Assembly: GCA_016235445.1 (NCBI GenBank)
Contig: JACRLB010000003.1
Span: 62,001-126,000, forward strand
Length of the DNA: 64,000 bases
Origin: Chloroflexota bacterium
GTDB taxonomy: Bacteria > Chloroflexota > Anaerolineae > Anaerolineales > Villigracilaceae
Reading direction: 5' to 3'
Below are positions 49,475 to 56,977 of the stretch, piece after piece; positions within the stretch are counted from its first letter, which is position 1, and each line of letters begins with the position of its first letter. The notes beneath the pieces are model-generated. The model searched no databases. It was not told the DNA's origin and saw nothing but the letters and a program-made list of their open reading frames with translations. The position numbers were made by a program, and so were the translations under genes.

Positions 49475-49996
49475 TCAGTGTGGTTTTTTGAAATTTTCTA
49501 TCATTGAATTGTACGTTTCCATAAGCTGTGGGGCGGGGTCATGCCCGCCAAAGGTAAGGAAAACTTTAAAAGCAGAGTCTCCGCGGCGGTCATAGAATTG
49601 AAAACTCAGCGCCTCGCGCCCATCGGTGTGGCTGGGTTTGCGGAATGCAAATACAGAATCCAACTCCCAGCTGCGGATGTGCATATCAAGCGATTTGCTT
49701 TGCACATTGAAGAATCCATCGGTATTGCTGAATTTTCCGAATTGGCCGAAGGCTTCGAGGGTGGCGGCTCCGTTGGATACGATCACATGCACGCTGCCGA
49801 GTTTTTCAAAAGAGCGGATGATCTCCTCCCAGCGGGAAGCATCCAACTCGTGGGCAATATCACCTTCAAGGGAGCGGATGACTTCCACTTCGGGCACGCG
49901 CATCTTTCTGGCGACCATGAGAGTCATCTGCTTTCGATCGGCATTGAACTCGTCCCGGATAATTTGGTGGTTAAAAGTAGTGTCTGTTTGAAACAT
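49475..49996 (-). CDS. ChuX/HutX-like heme-utilisation carrier protein
   Basis: 173 residues, Shine-Dalgarno tggag. EVIRSLEGDIAHELDASRWE, SVHVIVSNGAATLEAFGQFG, TDGFFNVQSKSLDMHIRS and LSFQFYDRRGDSAFKVFLTF follow the order of ChuX/HutX blocks (promoter-type Leu-x-G-x-x-A-x-E-L-D, then HGFFNL...GH(L/I)R, then ASxQFF...AMFKVF). Those proteins bind heme in the cytoplasm and pass it on. The match is moderate and the usual D-E-x-R-x-L tail is lost. It is the first gene of the cluster; the shared iron-gene palindrome lies 113 bp upstream. Confidence 0.68.
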   Translation of the reverse strand: MFQTDTTFNHQIIRDEFNADRKQMTLMVARKMRVPEVEVIRSLEGDIAHELDASRWEEIIRSFEKLGSVHVIVSNGAATLEAFGQFGKFSNTDGFFNVQSKSLDMHIRSWELDSVFAFRKPSHTDGREALSFQFYDRRGDSAFKVFLTFGGHDPAPQLMETYNSMIENFKKPH

Positions 49997-50109
49997 TCCA
50001 GTTCTCCATAATAAATAGATTTTTTAAAGTTTTTCGAGTATATGTAGGTCGCCAGCGTTAATCCAGATAGACGTATGAGCTTTGTCTTAGTTGTTTGCAA
50101 AACCGATTT

Positions 50110-50122
50110 TCAACATGGTTGA
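50110..50122. promoter_or_regulatory. TCAACatgGTTGA site upstream of the heme-protein cluster
   Basis: Exact reverse complement of the site at 38870-38882 before the iron permease gene. In minus-strand direction TTGAAA at its edge could be a -35 box with TAAGAC 18 bp later, so a bound regulator would block RNA polymerase. Confidence 0.5.
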
Positions 50123-50187
50123 TATACTCCCAGTTTTTCCAGGTTCTACGAGAGCCTACTCCCCTTTTCTTAAAACTGTCGGGTAGC

Positions 50188-50226
50188 TAGTTGCTTATTA
50201 CTTGTTGCTTATTACTCGTCACTTTT
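50188..50226. repeat. Heptanucleotide repeat (TTGCTTA/TTACTTG)n
   Basis: ttgcttattacttgttgctt continues with a 7-bp period, between the divergent heme-protein and thymidylate kinase genes. Confidence 0.7.
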
Positions 50227-50254
50227 ACCTGCTTCCCATTTTCCTGTTTACATT

Positions 50255-50260
50255 TATACT
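50255..50260 (+). promoter_or_regulatory. Putative -10 box of a leaderless transcript (tmk)
   Basis: TATACT, then tccccc, then ATG at 50267; no Shine-Dalgarno is possible. Confidence 0.55.
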
Positions 50261-50266
50261 TCCCCC

Positions 50267-50890
50267 ATGTTCATCACTCTCGAAGGCCCCGAAGGCTCTG
50301 GCAAGACATCGCACATCCCGCATCTCGTGGAATACCTGCGCGAGCATGGACACGTGGTATTCCCGACCCGTGAACCGGGCGGCACCTCCATCAGCGAGCA
50401 GATCCGCGATATTTTGCATGATTTGAAGAACGCTGAAATGCATCCGCGTGCAGAGACTCTGCTTTACCAGGCGGCGCGCGCCCAGATCGTGGAGCAGGTG
50501 ATTAAGCCGCGGTTGGAAGTTGGGGAGATCGTCATTTCAGATCGCTACTTTGACTCGACCATCGCCTATCAAGGCTATGGGCATCAGCAGGATTTGGAAC
50601 AAGTCCGCGCTTTGGTGAAATATGCAACGGGCGGGTTGACTCCTGACCTGACGATTCTGCTCGACCTCGATGTGGAAGTTGGACTCAAACGAAAGAAACA
50701 AAATGATTCCGAATGGAATCGCATGGATGATCACGAAGTGAAGTTCTACGAACGTGTCCGCGCGGGGTATTTGGAGATGGTCAAGCAGGAAGCGCAGAGA
50801 TGGGTGGTGGTTAATTCGGACCAGAAGTGGGAGTCAGTGCAGGAAGAGTTGAAGAGGGTGATTGTTGGAAAGTTACAAGTTGCAGGTTGA
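50267..50890 (+). CDS. tmk: Thymidylate kinase
   Basis: 207 residues. MFITLEGPEGSGKTSHIPHL (P-loop), FPTREPGGTSISEQIRDILH (the D-R/E-P-G motif that binds dTMP), ISDRYFDSTIAYQGYG and DLTILLDLDVEVGLKRKKQN identify the enzyme that phosphorylates dTMP to dTDP. The last residues (VGKLQVAG) are encoded by a heptanucleotide repeat, so the native C-terminus may once have been shorter or longer. Confidence 0.95.
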   Translation: MFITLEGPEGSGKTSHIPHLVEYLREHGHVVFPTREPGGTSISEQIRDILHDLKNAEMHPRAETLLYQAARAQIVEQVIKPRLEVGEIVISDRYFDSTIAYQGYGHQQDLEQVRALVKYATGGLTPDLTILLDLDVEVGLKRKKQNDSEWNRMDDHEVKFYERVRAGYLEMVKQEAQRWVVVNSDQKWESVQEELKRVIVGKLQVAG

Positions 50891-50896
50891 AAGTTT
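50867..50896. repeat. Heptanucleotide repeat at the tmk stop
   Basis: ggaaagttacaagttgcagg continues as gttgaaagttt, with units AGTTACA, AGTTGCA, GGTTGAA. It encodes the last seven or eight codons of tmk and reaches the -35 region of the next gene. Confidence 0.65.
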
Positions 50897-50903
50897 ATTA
50901 CTG

Positions 50904-50909
50904 TATAAT
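50904..50909 (+). promoter_or_regulatory. Putative -10 box of a leaderless transcript (MNT/HEPN pair)
   Basis: TATAAT ends 7 nt before ATG 50917, with TTGCAG at 50880-50885 as -35 (18-bp spacer). Confidence 0.6.
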
Positions 50910-50916
50910 ATTTTCA

Positions 50917-51234
50917 ATGAACACAGCCAGCGAGATCGTCCAAAAGTGCAAAGAAGTCCTTGCCAGACAATATGGCGAGAGGCTTAAGGGTGTGATTCTC
51001 TACGGATCCATGGCGCGGGGAGATAATACAACATCAAGCGATATTGATTTGCTGGTTCTGCTGGATCAGCCTTTGGATTACTTCATGGAGCTTCGTCAAC
51101 TTGTGAATGTGTTGTACCCAATTCAACTTGAATCTGAACAGTTGATTTCTGCAAAGCCAGTTTCATTTAAAGATTTCGAGTTAGGCACTGTTTCGTTGTA
51201 TCGAAATGCGCGGCGGGAAGGAGTAGCTGTTTAA
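50917..51234 (+). CDS. MNT-type nucleotidyltransferase (antitoxin-like)
   Basis: 105 residues from ATG 50917. VILYGSMARGDNTTSSDIDL carries the minimal nucleotidyltransferase G-S-x-x-R-G-x(n)-D-x-D signature with both metal-binding Asp. In MNT/HEPN pairs this protein adds AMP groups to the HEPN partner and so blocks its RNase activity. Its TAA shares a base with the next ATG, so the two are translationally coupled. Confidence 0.85.
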   Translation: MNTASEIVQKCKEVLARQYGERLKGVILYGSMARGDNTTSSDIDLLVLLDQPLDYFMELRQLVNVLYPIQLESEQLISAKPVSFKDFELGTVSLYRNARREGVAV

Positions 51235-51617
51235 TGAAAGATAGCTCCGGCGAAATTTCCGCCAATTTACAAAGGGCGGAAACAAATCTGCAAGCCGCAA
51301 AAGACTTAATAGACAAGGACTACTTTGATATTGCAGCAGCCCGAGCTTATTATGCCGCTTTTTATGCGGCAAGCGCTTTGTTATTAAGTCAGGATATCGA
51401 CACAAGCAAACACAGCGGCGTCATCACATTGATTCATCAGCATTTTGTAAAAACGGGGAAGCTCGATAAAGAACAAGGAAAGAACCTAAATTGGCTTTTT
51501 GAAATTCGCGGCGTTGGAGATTACGGGGTCAGTGTCCATGTTGCATCAGGAGAAGCCTATTTGGCAGTTCAGGTTGCGGAAAGATTTCTAAATTCTACAA
51601 AACAAATTCTTGGATAA
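51234..51617 (+). CDS. HEPN-domain protein (toxin-like)
   Basis: 127 residues, helical, with AARAYYAAFYAASALLLSQD, KHSGVITLIHQHFVKTG and FEIRGVGDYGVSVHV, the pattern of HEPN proteins that follow MNT genes. The common R-x4-6-H RNase motif is not obvious; the R-x-V-x-D-Y stretch stands at its place, so activity is uncertain. Confidence 0.8.
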   Translation: MKDSSGEISANLQRAETNLQAAKDLIDKDYFDIAAARAYYAAFYAASALLLSQDIDTSKHSGVITLIHQHFVKTGKLDKEQGKNLNWLFEIRGVGDYGVSVHVASGEAYLAVQVAERFLNSTKQILG

Positions 51618-51679
51618 ACAAAAGTAAAACAAGCGCAGTCTGTGGTTAGGCAGGCGGACTTTCTTGTGCCATATTTTGA

Positions 51680-51685
51680 TACAAT
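51680..51685 (+). promoter_or_regulatory. Putative -10 box of a leaderless transcript (S51 peptidase)
   Basis: TACAAT ends 7 nt before ATG 51693, no Shine-Dalgarno between. Confidence 0.5.
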
Positions 51686-51692
51686 CTCTTCC

Positions 51693-52382
51693 ATGCCTCC
51701 CATTAATCTTCATCTCTTTTCCACTCCAGGCCGAAATGACATTAGTGACATCGTCGAAGTCAGCCGTCCGTATCTCGAAGGTAAAGATGAACCCGTCGTC
51801 GCGTATCTGCCATTGGCATCTCTGTATGCAGAACGCTGGTTTGGGCAGAGCGAGGAAGCATTCAAAGGTCTGGCGCGCCTGCAAATGGTCAGCACTGAGT
51901 TGATGCATCAGAGAGAGATCGAAGATGTTTTAAGGGATGCGTCTCTGGTTTATATCCCCGGCGGGAATACGTTTCTCCTCAATCATCGGTTGCATATCAG
52001 CGGGGCGGCGCTTTATTTGAAAAAGAAGATTCAAGCGGGGTTGCCGCTGGTTGGTTTCAGCGCAGGTGCAATTGTGTGCGGGCCAAACATCCTTACTTCA
52101 AAGGATATGAATACGGTGGGCACATCCTTTTTTGACGGTTTGAACGTCACACCGTTCAACTTCTCGCCGCATTATCCATTGGACAGTTACGGTCAATCCG
52201 TAAAAGACGAGTGGCTTTCAGATTATCACTTCTTCCATGACAACCCTGTTATCATGCTGACAGACGGAGCGTATGTGAGCATGGAGGGAAAGAAGACCAC
52301 CCTTGTCCGCGGCGAAGCGTATATCTTGCGCAAGGATCAGGAAAAGGAAAAACTTGAAGAAGGCAAGTTGATCGTTTTATAG
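51693..52382 (+). CDS. Peptidase S51 (dipeptidase E-like) family protein
   Basis: 229 residues from ATG 51693; a GTG at 51642 would overlap the promoter. VYIPGGNTFLLNHRL near 105 and the nucleophile GFSAGAIVCGPNI near 140 (Ser in G-x-S-A-G) mark the S51 fold, with a His/Glu pair expected from FNFSPHYPLD. Members cut Asp-X dipeptides or cyanophycin-type bonds in the cytoplasm. It is followed 10 bp later by the DinB-like gene. Confidence 0.82.
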   Translation: MPPINLHLFSTPGRNDISDIVEVSRPYLEGKDEPVVAYLPLASLYAERWFGQSEEAFKGLARLQMVSTELMHQREIEDVLRDASLVYIPGGNTFLLNHRLHISGAALYLKKKIQAGLPLVGFSAGAIVCGPNILTSKDMNTVGTSFFDGLNVTPFNFSPHYPLDSYGQSVKDEWLSDYHFFHDNPVIMLTDGAYVSMEGKKTTLVRGEAYILRKDQEKEKLEEGKLIVL

Positions 52383-52392
52383 GAGAAACAAC

Positions 52393-52902
52393 ATGACCGA
52401 AGAACAATGGATGCCCGGTAATAAAAAAGAATTAATCTCCGCCATAGAGCGGGAGTGGAAACTTTTATTGGAAGCGGCGGAAAAATTGACAGACCAGCAA
52501 ATGACCACGCCTGATTCGGGCGGATGGTCACCCAAAGACAACCTTGCGCATCTTACCGAATGGTTGAACATCCTGATGGGCTATCACATGGACAAACGCC
52601 CGGTGCATGAAGTGATTGGCGTTTTGGAAGAAGTGACAAAGGATTGGAGCGTGGAAGCCATCAACCCTGTGCTTTTCGAACGCAACAAAAACCGTCCGCG
52701 TGGCGAAGTGTTGGATGGGTTGAAGCAGGCCTACGGGAGTCTGATCGCGAAACTCGAATCCACGAGCTTTGAAGACCTGCTCAAACCGCGTCATGCAGAC
52801 GACCCTGAAAAGCGTCCGCTGTTGTTGTGGGTGATCGGCGACACAGCAGATCATTTTCTGGAACACCGCGAAACCATTGCAAGAGGAATCAAAGAGAACT
52901 AA
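52393..52902 (+). CDS. ClbS/DfsB-family four-helix protein
   Basis: 169 residues, Shine-Dalgarno aggaga. GGWSPKDNLAHLTEWLNILM near 48, LKQAYGSLIAKLESTSFEDL and WVIGDTADHFLEHRETIARG give the conserved helices of the ClbS/DfsB group (ClbS protects against colibactin; most others are unassigned). It stands 1 bp from the start of map and within one operon. Confidence 0.78.
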   Translation: MTEEQWMPGNKKELISAIEREWKLLLEAAEKLTDQQMTTPDSGGWSPKDNLAHLTEWLNILMGYHMDKRPVHEVIGVLEEVTKDWSVEAINPVLFERNKNRPRGEVLDGLKQAYGSLIAKLESTSFEDLLKPRHADDPEKRPLLLWVIGDTADHFLEHRETIARGIKEN

Positions 52903-52903
52903 C

Positions 52904-53650
52904 ATGACCGCCGACTCTGAAAAAGATATTAAATACCTCAAAGCCATTGGCCGTGTAGTTGCGCTGGCTTTGAAAAAAATGATGAAGCAAGCCAGGCCCG
53001 GCATGACCACCGCCGAACTGGATACCATTGGCAAAGAGTTTCTTGAAAAAGAAGGCGCAAGCTCCGCGCCGCAAGCCATGTATAAATTTCCCGGCGCAAC
53101 CTGCATCAGCATTGCTCCCGTTATCGCGCACGGCATTCCCAATGATCATGTGCTGTGCGAAGGCGAGTTGATCAACATCGATGTTTCGGCTGAGATGGAC
53201 GGTTATTTTTCAGACACCGGCGCTTCGATGGTTATTGCAAAGCATATTCCCGAATACGAGAAAATGCTCGAAGCCACCCGCTCTGCGCTGAACAAGGCCG
53301 TCCATGCCGCCGTAGCGGGACAGCCGCTCAACATCATCGGCAAGACCATTCACGAGGAAGCAAAGCGAAATGGATATGGCATCATCTACGAGTTGACGGG
53401 TCACGGCATTGGGCGACATCTGCACGAGGAACCATCTGCGGTGCATAATTTCTTTAAAGCAGATGAACGCCTCATTCTTAACGAAGGGCTGGTTCTGGCC
53501 ATCGAGCCTTTCCTCACCACCGGCAGGGGACGCGTTGTCGAAAAGAAAGATGGCTGGTCCTTGCAGACGGTGGATAAAACCATGGCCGCGCAGTTCGAGC
53601 ACACGATCATCGTCACGAAGAACGAGCCGATCATTTTGACGTTGGCATGA
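52904..53650 (+). CDS. map: Type I methionine aminopeptidase
   Basis: 248 residues from ATG 52904. It removes the initiator Met from new proteins. The five metal ligands are in place: Asp pair in INIDVSAEMDGYFSDTGASM, His in GHGIGRHLHEEP, Glu in LAIEPFL and Glu in QFEHTIIVT. HGIPNDHVLCEGELINIDV leads into the site. It converges on the LOG gene with 6 bp between stops. Confidence 0.95.
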   Translation: MTADSEKDIKYLKAIGRVVALALKKMMKQARPGMTTAELDTIGKEFLEKEGASSAPQAMYKFPGATCISIAPVIAHGIPNDHVLCEGELINIDVSAEMDGYFSDTGASMVIAKHIPEYEKMLEATRSALNKAVHAAVAGQPLNIIGKTIHEEAKRNGYGIIYELTGHGIGRHLHEEPSAVHNFFKADERLILNEGLVLAIEPFLTTGRGRVVEKKDGWSLQTVDKTMAAQFEHTIIVTKNEPIILTLA

Positions 53651-53656
53651 CTGCGT

Positions 53657-54238
53657 TTAATCCTCTTTCAACCATCTCTTCACCGCTTCGTGCGGGTGTT
53701 CGTACTTTTCCATTTCGTTCAATAATTCCGTGGGTTCGATTTCGCAGAATACGGCTTTGCGATGTTCTGCGAAAATGAAGCCTTCCGCGACAGCATGATC
53801 CATTGCCGCGAGCAGGGGATCGTAATAATTTTTCACGTTCAACAACCCCACAGGTTTTTCGTGTGCGCCGGTCTGCGCCCAGGTGATGGTCTCGAAGAGT
53901 TCGTCCCATGTGCCATAGCCGCCGGGCAGGGCAATGTAGCCGTCCGCGAGTTCGTGCATCCGCGCTTTGCGTGCGTGCATGTCGGGGGCAACGTCCAAGC
54001 GGGTGAGAGCGGTGTGCGCGAGCGCGGGCGTATTCATGGAGGGGATGATAACGCCGATGACCTCGCCGCCCGCGGATAAGGCTCCGTTTGCCACTTCGCC
54101 CATCAGGCCTGTCTTGCCGCCGCCGTAGACAAGGCGGATGCCTCTCTCAGCGAGGGTGATGCCCATGTTGCAGGCGGCAGTTTTATAGTCGGCGTGAACC
54201 GAGTCGGATGATCCGCAAAAAACACATATTGATTTCAT
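53657..54238 (-). CDS. LOG-family protein (TIGR00730)
   Basis: 193 residues from ATG 54238, Shine-Dalgarno aaggatgag. ICVFCGSSDSVHADYKTAAC at the start, GGGKTGLMGEVANGALSAGG and the catalytic PGGYGTWDELFETITWAQTG motif are typical of cytokinin riboside 5'-monophosphate phosphoribohydrolases. Bacterial members split nucleoside monophosphates into base and ribose 5-phosphate. Confidence 0.92.
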   Translation of the reverse strand: MKSICVFCGSSDSVHADYKTAACNMGITLAERGIRLVYGGGKTGLMGEVANGALSAGGEVIGVIIPSMNTPALAHTALTRLDVAPDMHARKARMHELADGYIALPGGYGTWDELFETITWAQTGAHEKPVGLLNVKNYYDPLLAAMDHAVAEGFIFAEHRKAVFCEIEPTELLNEMEKYEHPHEAVKRWLKED

Positions 54239-54280
54239 GGCTTTCTCATCCTTTCTTTTTAGAATCAATAAATCACGATT

Positions 54281-54356
54281 CTGGAGTCGATCAGCTTGCT
54301 AATCGGTATTTCAGGCAACATACCCTATCGGGCACACGAACTGCCTGACTCCAGAG
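54281..54356. repeat. ctggagtc...gactccag palindromic repeat
   Basis: ctggagtcgatcagcttgct at the left and tgcctgactccagag at the right. The segment cataccctatcgggcacacg is inserted in the second half relative to the copy at 63369-63427. Confidence 0.65.
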
Positions 54357-54390
54357 TCTTTCGTGAACTACTGAGAATGGTTTTTGATCA

Positions 54391-54419
54391 GAGACCAAAG
54401 TCTGGAGACTTTGGTCTCC
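54391..54419. repeat. Hairpin, gaccaaagtc family
   Basis: gagaccaaagtct and its complement form a stem between the divergent LOG and DnaJ-like genes, where no terminator is needed. Compare 36933-36964. Confidence 0.55.
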
Positions 54420-54498
54420 TTTAAACTCAGGTTAGAGTTACGTAAGTATAACCTTTGGACGCTTGACTCACACCCTGCGCAGGGATGAAAATAGCAGG

Positions 54499-55398
54499 AT
54501 GGAATACAAAGACTATTACAAAATCCTCGGCGTGGACCGCAAAGCCAGTGCGGACGATATTCGCTCGGCGTATCGCAAGCTGGCTGTGAAATATCATCCC
54601 GATAAAAACCCCGGGGATAAAAAGGCCGAGGATAAATTCAAGGATATCAACGAGGCGTACCAGGTTTTGAGCGACGAGCAAAAACGCGCGCGCTACAACC
54701 AGTTGGGCAGCGCCTACTCCAACTTTCAGACGAGAGGCGGCAGGCCGGGTGATTTTCAATGGGATGATTGGTTTCAGCAGGGCGCAGGTCAGCGCGGCAA
54801 TGTGGACGATGTCTTCGGCGGCGGGGGCGCGACCTTCTCTGATTTCTTCCGCACCATTTTTGGGGAGGCGGTTCGTTCCTCGGCGCGCGGACAGCAACAG
54901 CAGATGCAGGAGAACGGGTATCAGCAGGATTTGACGATCAGCTTTCAAGAGGCGTATGAAGGCACGATGCGCCAGTTGCAAACGAACGCGCGCAAGTTAC
55001 AGGTGCGCATCCCTGCCGGGGTGAAGACGGGTTCCAAAGTGCGGGTGGCAGGCGCGGGACCGGAAGGAACCGATCTTTATCTGGTCGTGCATGTCGAGGA
55101 TGAGAATCGCTTCGAGCGGGAAGGAAGCAACTTAACCACAACATCCACCGTAAGCATTTTTACTTTGATCCTCGGCGGCGAAGCGGAAGTGGATACGCCA
55201 AATGGAAAGATCAAATTAAATATTCCCGCAGGCACGCAGACAGACCAGGTCTTTCGGCTGGCAGGGCGCGGGATGCCGCACCTGAAAAGCCCCGGCACGA
55301 AAGGCGACCTGTTCGTGAAATTGAAAGTGCAAATTCCAAAATACCTGTCGTCGAAACAGATAGAACTGATCGAAGAAGCATCCCGTATAAAATTTTAA
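54499..55398 (+). CDS. DnaJ/CbpA-like co-chaperone
   Basis: 299 residues from ATG 54499. The J domain (1-70) has [20 protein letters not shown] with the HPD that stimulates DnaK. A Gly/Phe-rich linker (85-135: [20 protein letters not shown]) and two beta-sandwich substrate domains ([20 protein letters not shown] to [16 protein letters not shown]) follow. No zinc-finger Cys repeats are present, so it is type II (CbpA-like). It sits 17 bp before an exported protease gene, suggesting a joint protein-quality role. Confidence 0.92.
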   Translation: MEYKDYYKILGVDRKASADDIRSAYRKLAVKYHPDKNPGDKKAEDKFKDINEAYQVLSDEQKRARYNQLGSAYSNFQTRGGRPGDFQWDDWFQQGAGQRGNVDDVFGGGGATFSDFFRTIFGEAVRSSARGQQQQMQENGYQQDLTISFQEAYEGTMRQLQTNARKLQVRIPAGVKTGSKVRVAGAGPEGTDLYLVVHVEDENRFEREGSNLTTTSTVSIFTLILGGEAEVDTPNGKIKLNIPAGTQTDQVFRLAGRGMPHLKSPGTKGDLFVKLKVQIPKYLSSKQIELIEEASRIKF

Positions 55399-55415
55399 AG
55401 TTTTCAGGAGTAGGC

Positions 55416-56546
55416 ATGAAAATAAAACGAAGCATTCTTGCTTTCATGGTTTTGACATTGGCGGCGCTGGCTTGTCTGAGCCCCATCCCTGCCGCACAGC
55501 CGCCCGCTGTTCAGCCCGTTCCAACGCTTGCGGCTCCCGCCGTTGCGAATGTTGCGAACCCATCCTCACAGCAGGAAAGCCTGGTGGCGTTGTATGAAAA
55601 TGTGAGCGCGGGCACGGTTGCGATTTTGACAGACCTCGGTTCGGGTTCGGGTTTTGTGTATGATGGGCAGGGGCACATCGTCACAAACTTCCATGTGATC
55701 GAAGGCGCGAACATCATCGAAGTCCGCTTCACTTCCGGGTTCATGGCGTATGGAACAGTGATTGGGACGGATACCGATTCGGATGTGGCCATCGTAAAAG
55801 TGGATGCGCCCGCGGAGGAGCTTCGTCCCCTGCCGCTCGGCGATTCAGACTCACTGAAAGTTGGTCAGACCGTAATAGCCATTGGCAACCCCTTTGGGCT
55901 TGACACTACCATGACGGTCGGCATTATTTCTGCGCTGGGCCGCACATTGGATTCGGCTCACGCATCCCCGGATGGAAACCCATTCACCGCGGGAGACATC
56001 ATCCAAACGGATGCGGCCATCAACCCCGGCAACTCCGGCGGCCCGCTCTTCAACATCAACGGGGAAGTGGTCGGCATCAACCGCGCCATCCGCACCACGA
56101 ATTTCACCGATAGCGGCGAGCCTGTCAACTCTGGCATTGGGTTTGCGATCTCCATCAACATGGTCAAACGGGTTACGCCTGTGTTGATCGAGAAGGGCAA
56201 ATATGATTATCCGTTCCTCGGAATTTCTTCGATGGATTCGCTCAGCCTTGAAATGATTGAAGCGCTCGGCCTCAAATCCTACACCGGCGCGTATGTGACC
56301 AGTGTTGTGCCCGGCGGCCCGGCCGACAAGGCGGGAATTGTTGCAGGCGAAAAATCCACATCCCTCCCCGGCCTGTTCGCTGGCGGCGACTTGATCATCG
56401 CCATCGACGGCCACGAAGCCCGCACCTTCGATGAAATGCTGGCCTATCTCATCACCCATAAATCCCCCGGCGATACGGTCGTGCTGACCGTCCTGCGCGG
56501 GGAAGAGAAAGTGGATGTGAGCATTACGCTGGATAAGAGGCCGTAA
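55416..56546 (+). CDS. HtrA/DegP-like serine protease, lipoprotein
   Basis: 376 residues, Shine-Dalgarno caggag. A lipoprotein-type signal, MKIKRSILAFMVLTLAALAC, and Pro/Ala linker precede a trypsin-fold S1C domain: His in IVTNFHVIEGA, Asp in DTDSDVAIVKVD and Ser in NPGNSGGPLFNINGEVVGIN. A C-terminal PDZ domain (about 275-370: YVTSVVPGGPADKAGIVAGE) holds substrate or activates. It degrades misfolded proteins outside the membrane. Confidence 0.94.
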   Translation: MKIKRSILAFMVLTLAALACLSPIPAAQPPAVQPVPTLAAPAVANVANPSSQQESLVALYENVSAGTVAILTDLGSGSGFVYDGQGHIVTNFHVIEGANIIEVRFTSGFMAYGTVIGTDTDSDVAIVKVDAPAEELRPLPLGDSDSLKVGQTVIAIGNPFGLDTTMTVGIISALGRTLDSAHASPDGNPFTAGDIIQTDAAINPGNSGGPLFNINGEVVGINRAIRTTNFTDSGEPVNSGIGFAISINMVKRVTPVLIEKGKYDYPFLGISSMDSLSLEMIEALGLKSYTGAYVTSVVPGGPADKAGIVAGEKSTSLPGLFAGGDLIIAIDGHEARTFDEMLAYLITHKSPGDTVVLTVLRGEEKVDVSITLDKRP

Positions 56547-56579
56547 CTTTTTTACCGCGAAAAGCGCGAAGTAAAAAAA

Positions 56580-56612
56580 GACCTCCGAGTTCTTCAAGAA
56601 CTCGGAGGTCTG
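56580..56612 (+). terminator. Intrinsic terminator after the protease gene
   Basis: gacctccgagttctt pairs with aagaactcggaggtc and is followed by tgctttt. Confidence 0.78.
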
Positions 56613-56660
56613 CTTTTACCCAAACCGCTCTTCCCGTCCCCATCCGCCGCAATTTGAGGT

Positions 56661-56948
56661 TTAAAAGATTCGCTTATTGTATCTGAGATATTTACCTGCG
56701 CCGCCTAATTCTGCGCCGGCTTGCAGGCTCATAAAACTTTGAAGGCCAGTTTCCTCTTCAATTTCTGGAATTTCCAACGGTTCCGGCGTGGCTCCGGGGA
56801 TAGATGGAGTTTCCGAAGGAGTAGGAGTTTCTAATTCAGGGTTTTCTCCTTGCGCAAATGCGGGCGGTAATAGAAATGTAAGGGAGATAAATGTGGCAAA
56901 GAGAAAAGCCATTCCCATCCATTTGAATAGATTGCGTTGTGCGTTCAT
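56661..56948 (-). CDS. Small exported protein, cassette copy 2 (frame-shifted C-terminus)
   Basis: 95 residues, Shine-Dalgarno aggagg. The signal peptide (MNAQRNLFKWMGMAFLFATF to PPAFAQ) is followed by an acidic Pro/Thr/Glu stretch and LQSFMSLQAGAELGG, as in the copy at 57960-58325. After that the frames part: aligning the DNA shows 11 bp fewer here (tttacctgcgccgcctaatt against tttacctgtgctgcccagtc). The homologous QVNISDT reading continues in the other frame. The short tail GKYLRYNKRIF is therefore probably the product of a frameshift; which copy is ancestral is not known. Confidence 0.65.
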   Translation of the reverse strand: MNAQRNLFKWMGMAFLFATFISLTFLLPPAFAQGENPELETPTPSETPSIPGATPEPLEIPEIEEETGLQSFMSLQAGAELGGAGKYLRYNKRIF

Positions 56949-56977
56949 GTCATCCTCCTGTTTTCATAGTGAAGTTG

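Noticed and set aside
54391-54419. Terminator between LOG and DnaJ-like genes
   Set aside because: Both genes read away from this point, so nothing ends here; it is better seen as a member of a hairpin repeat family.
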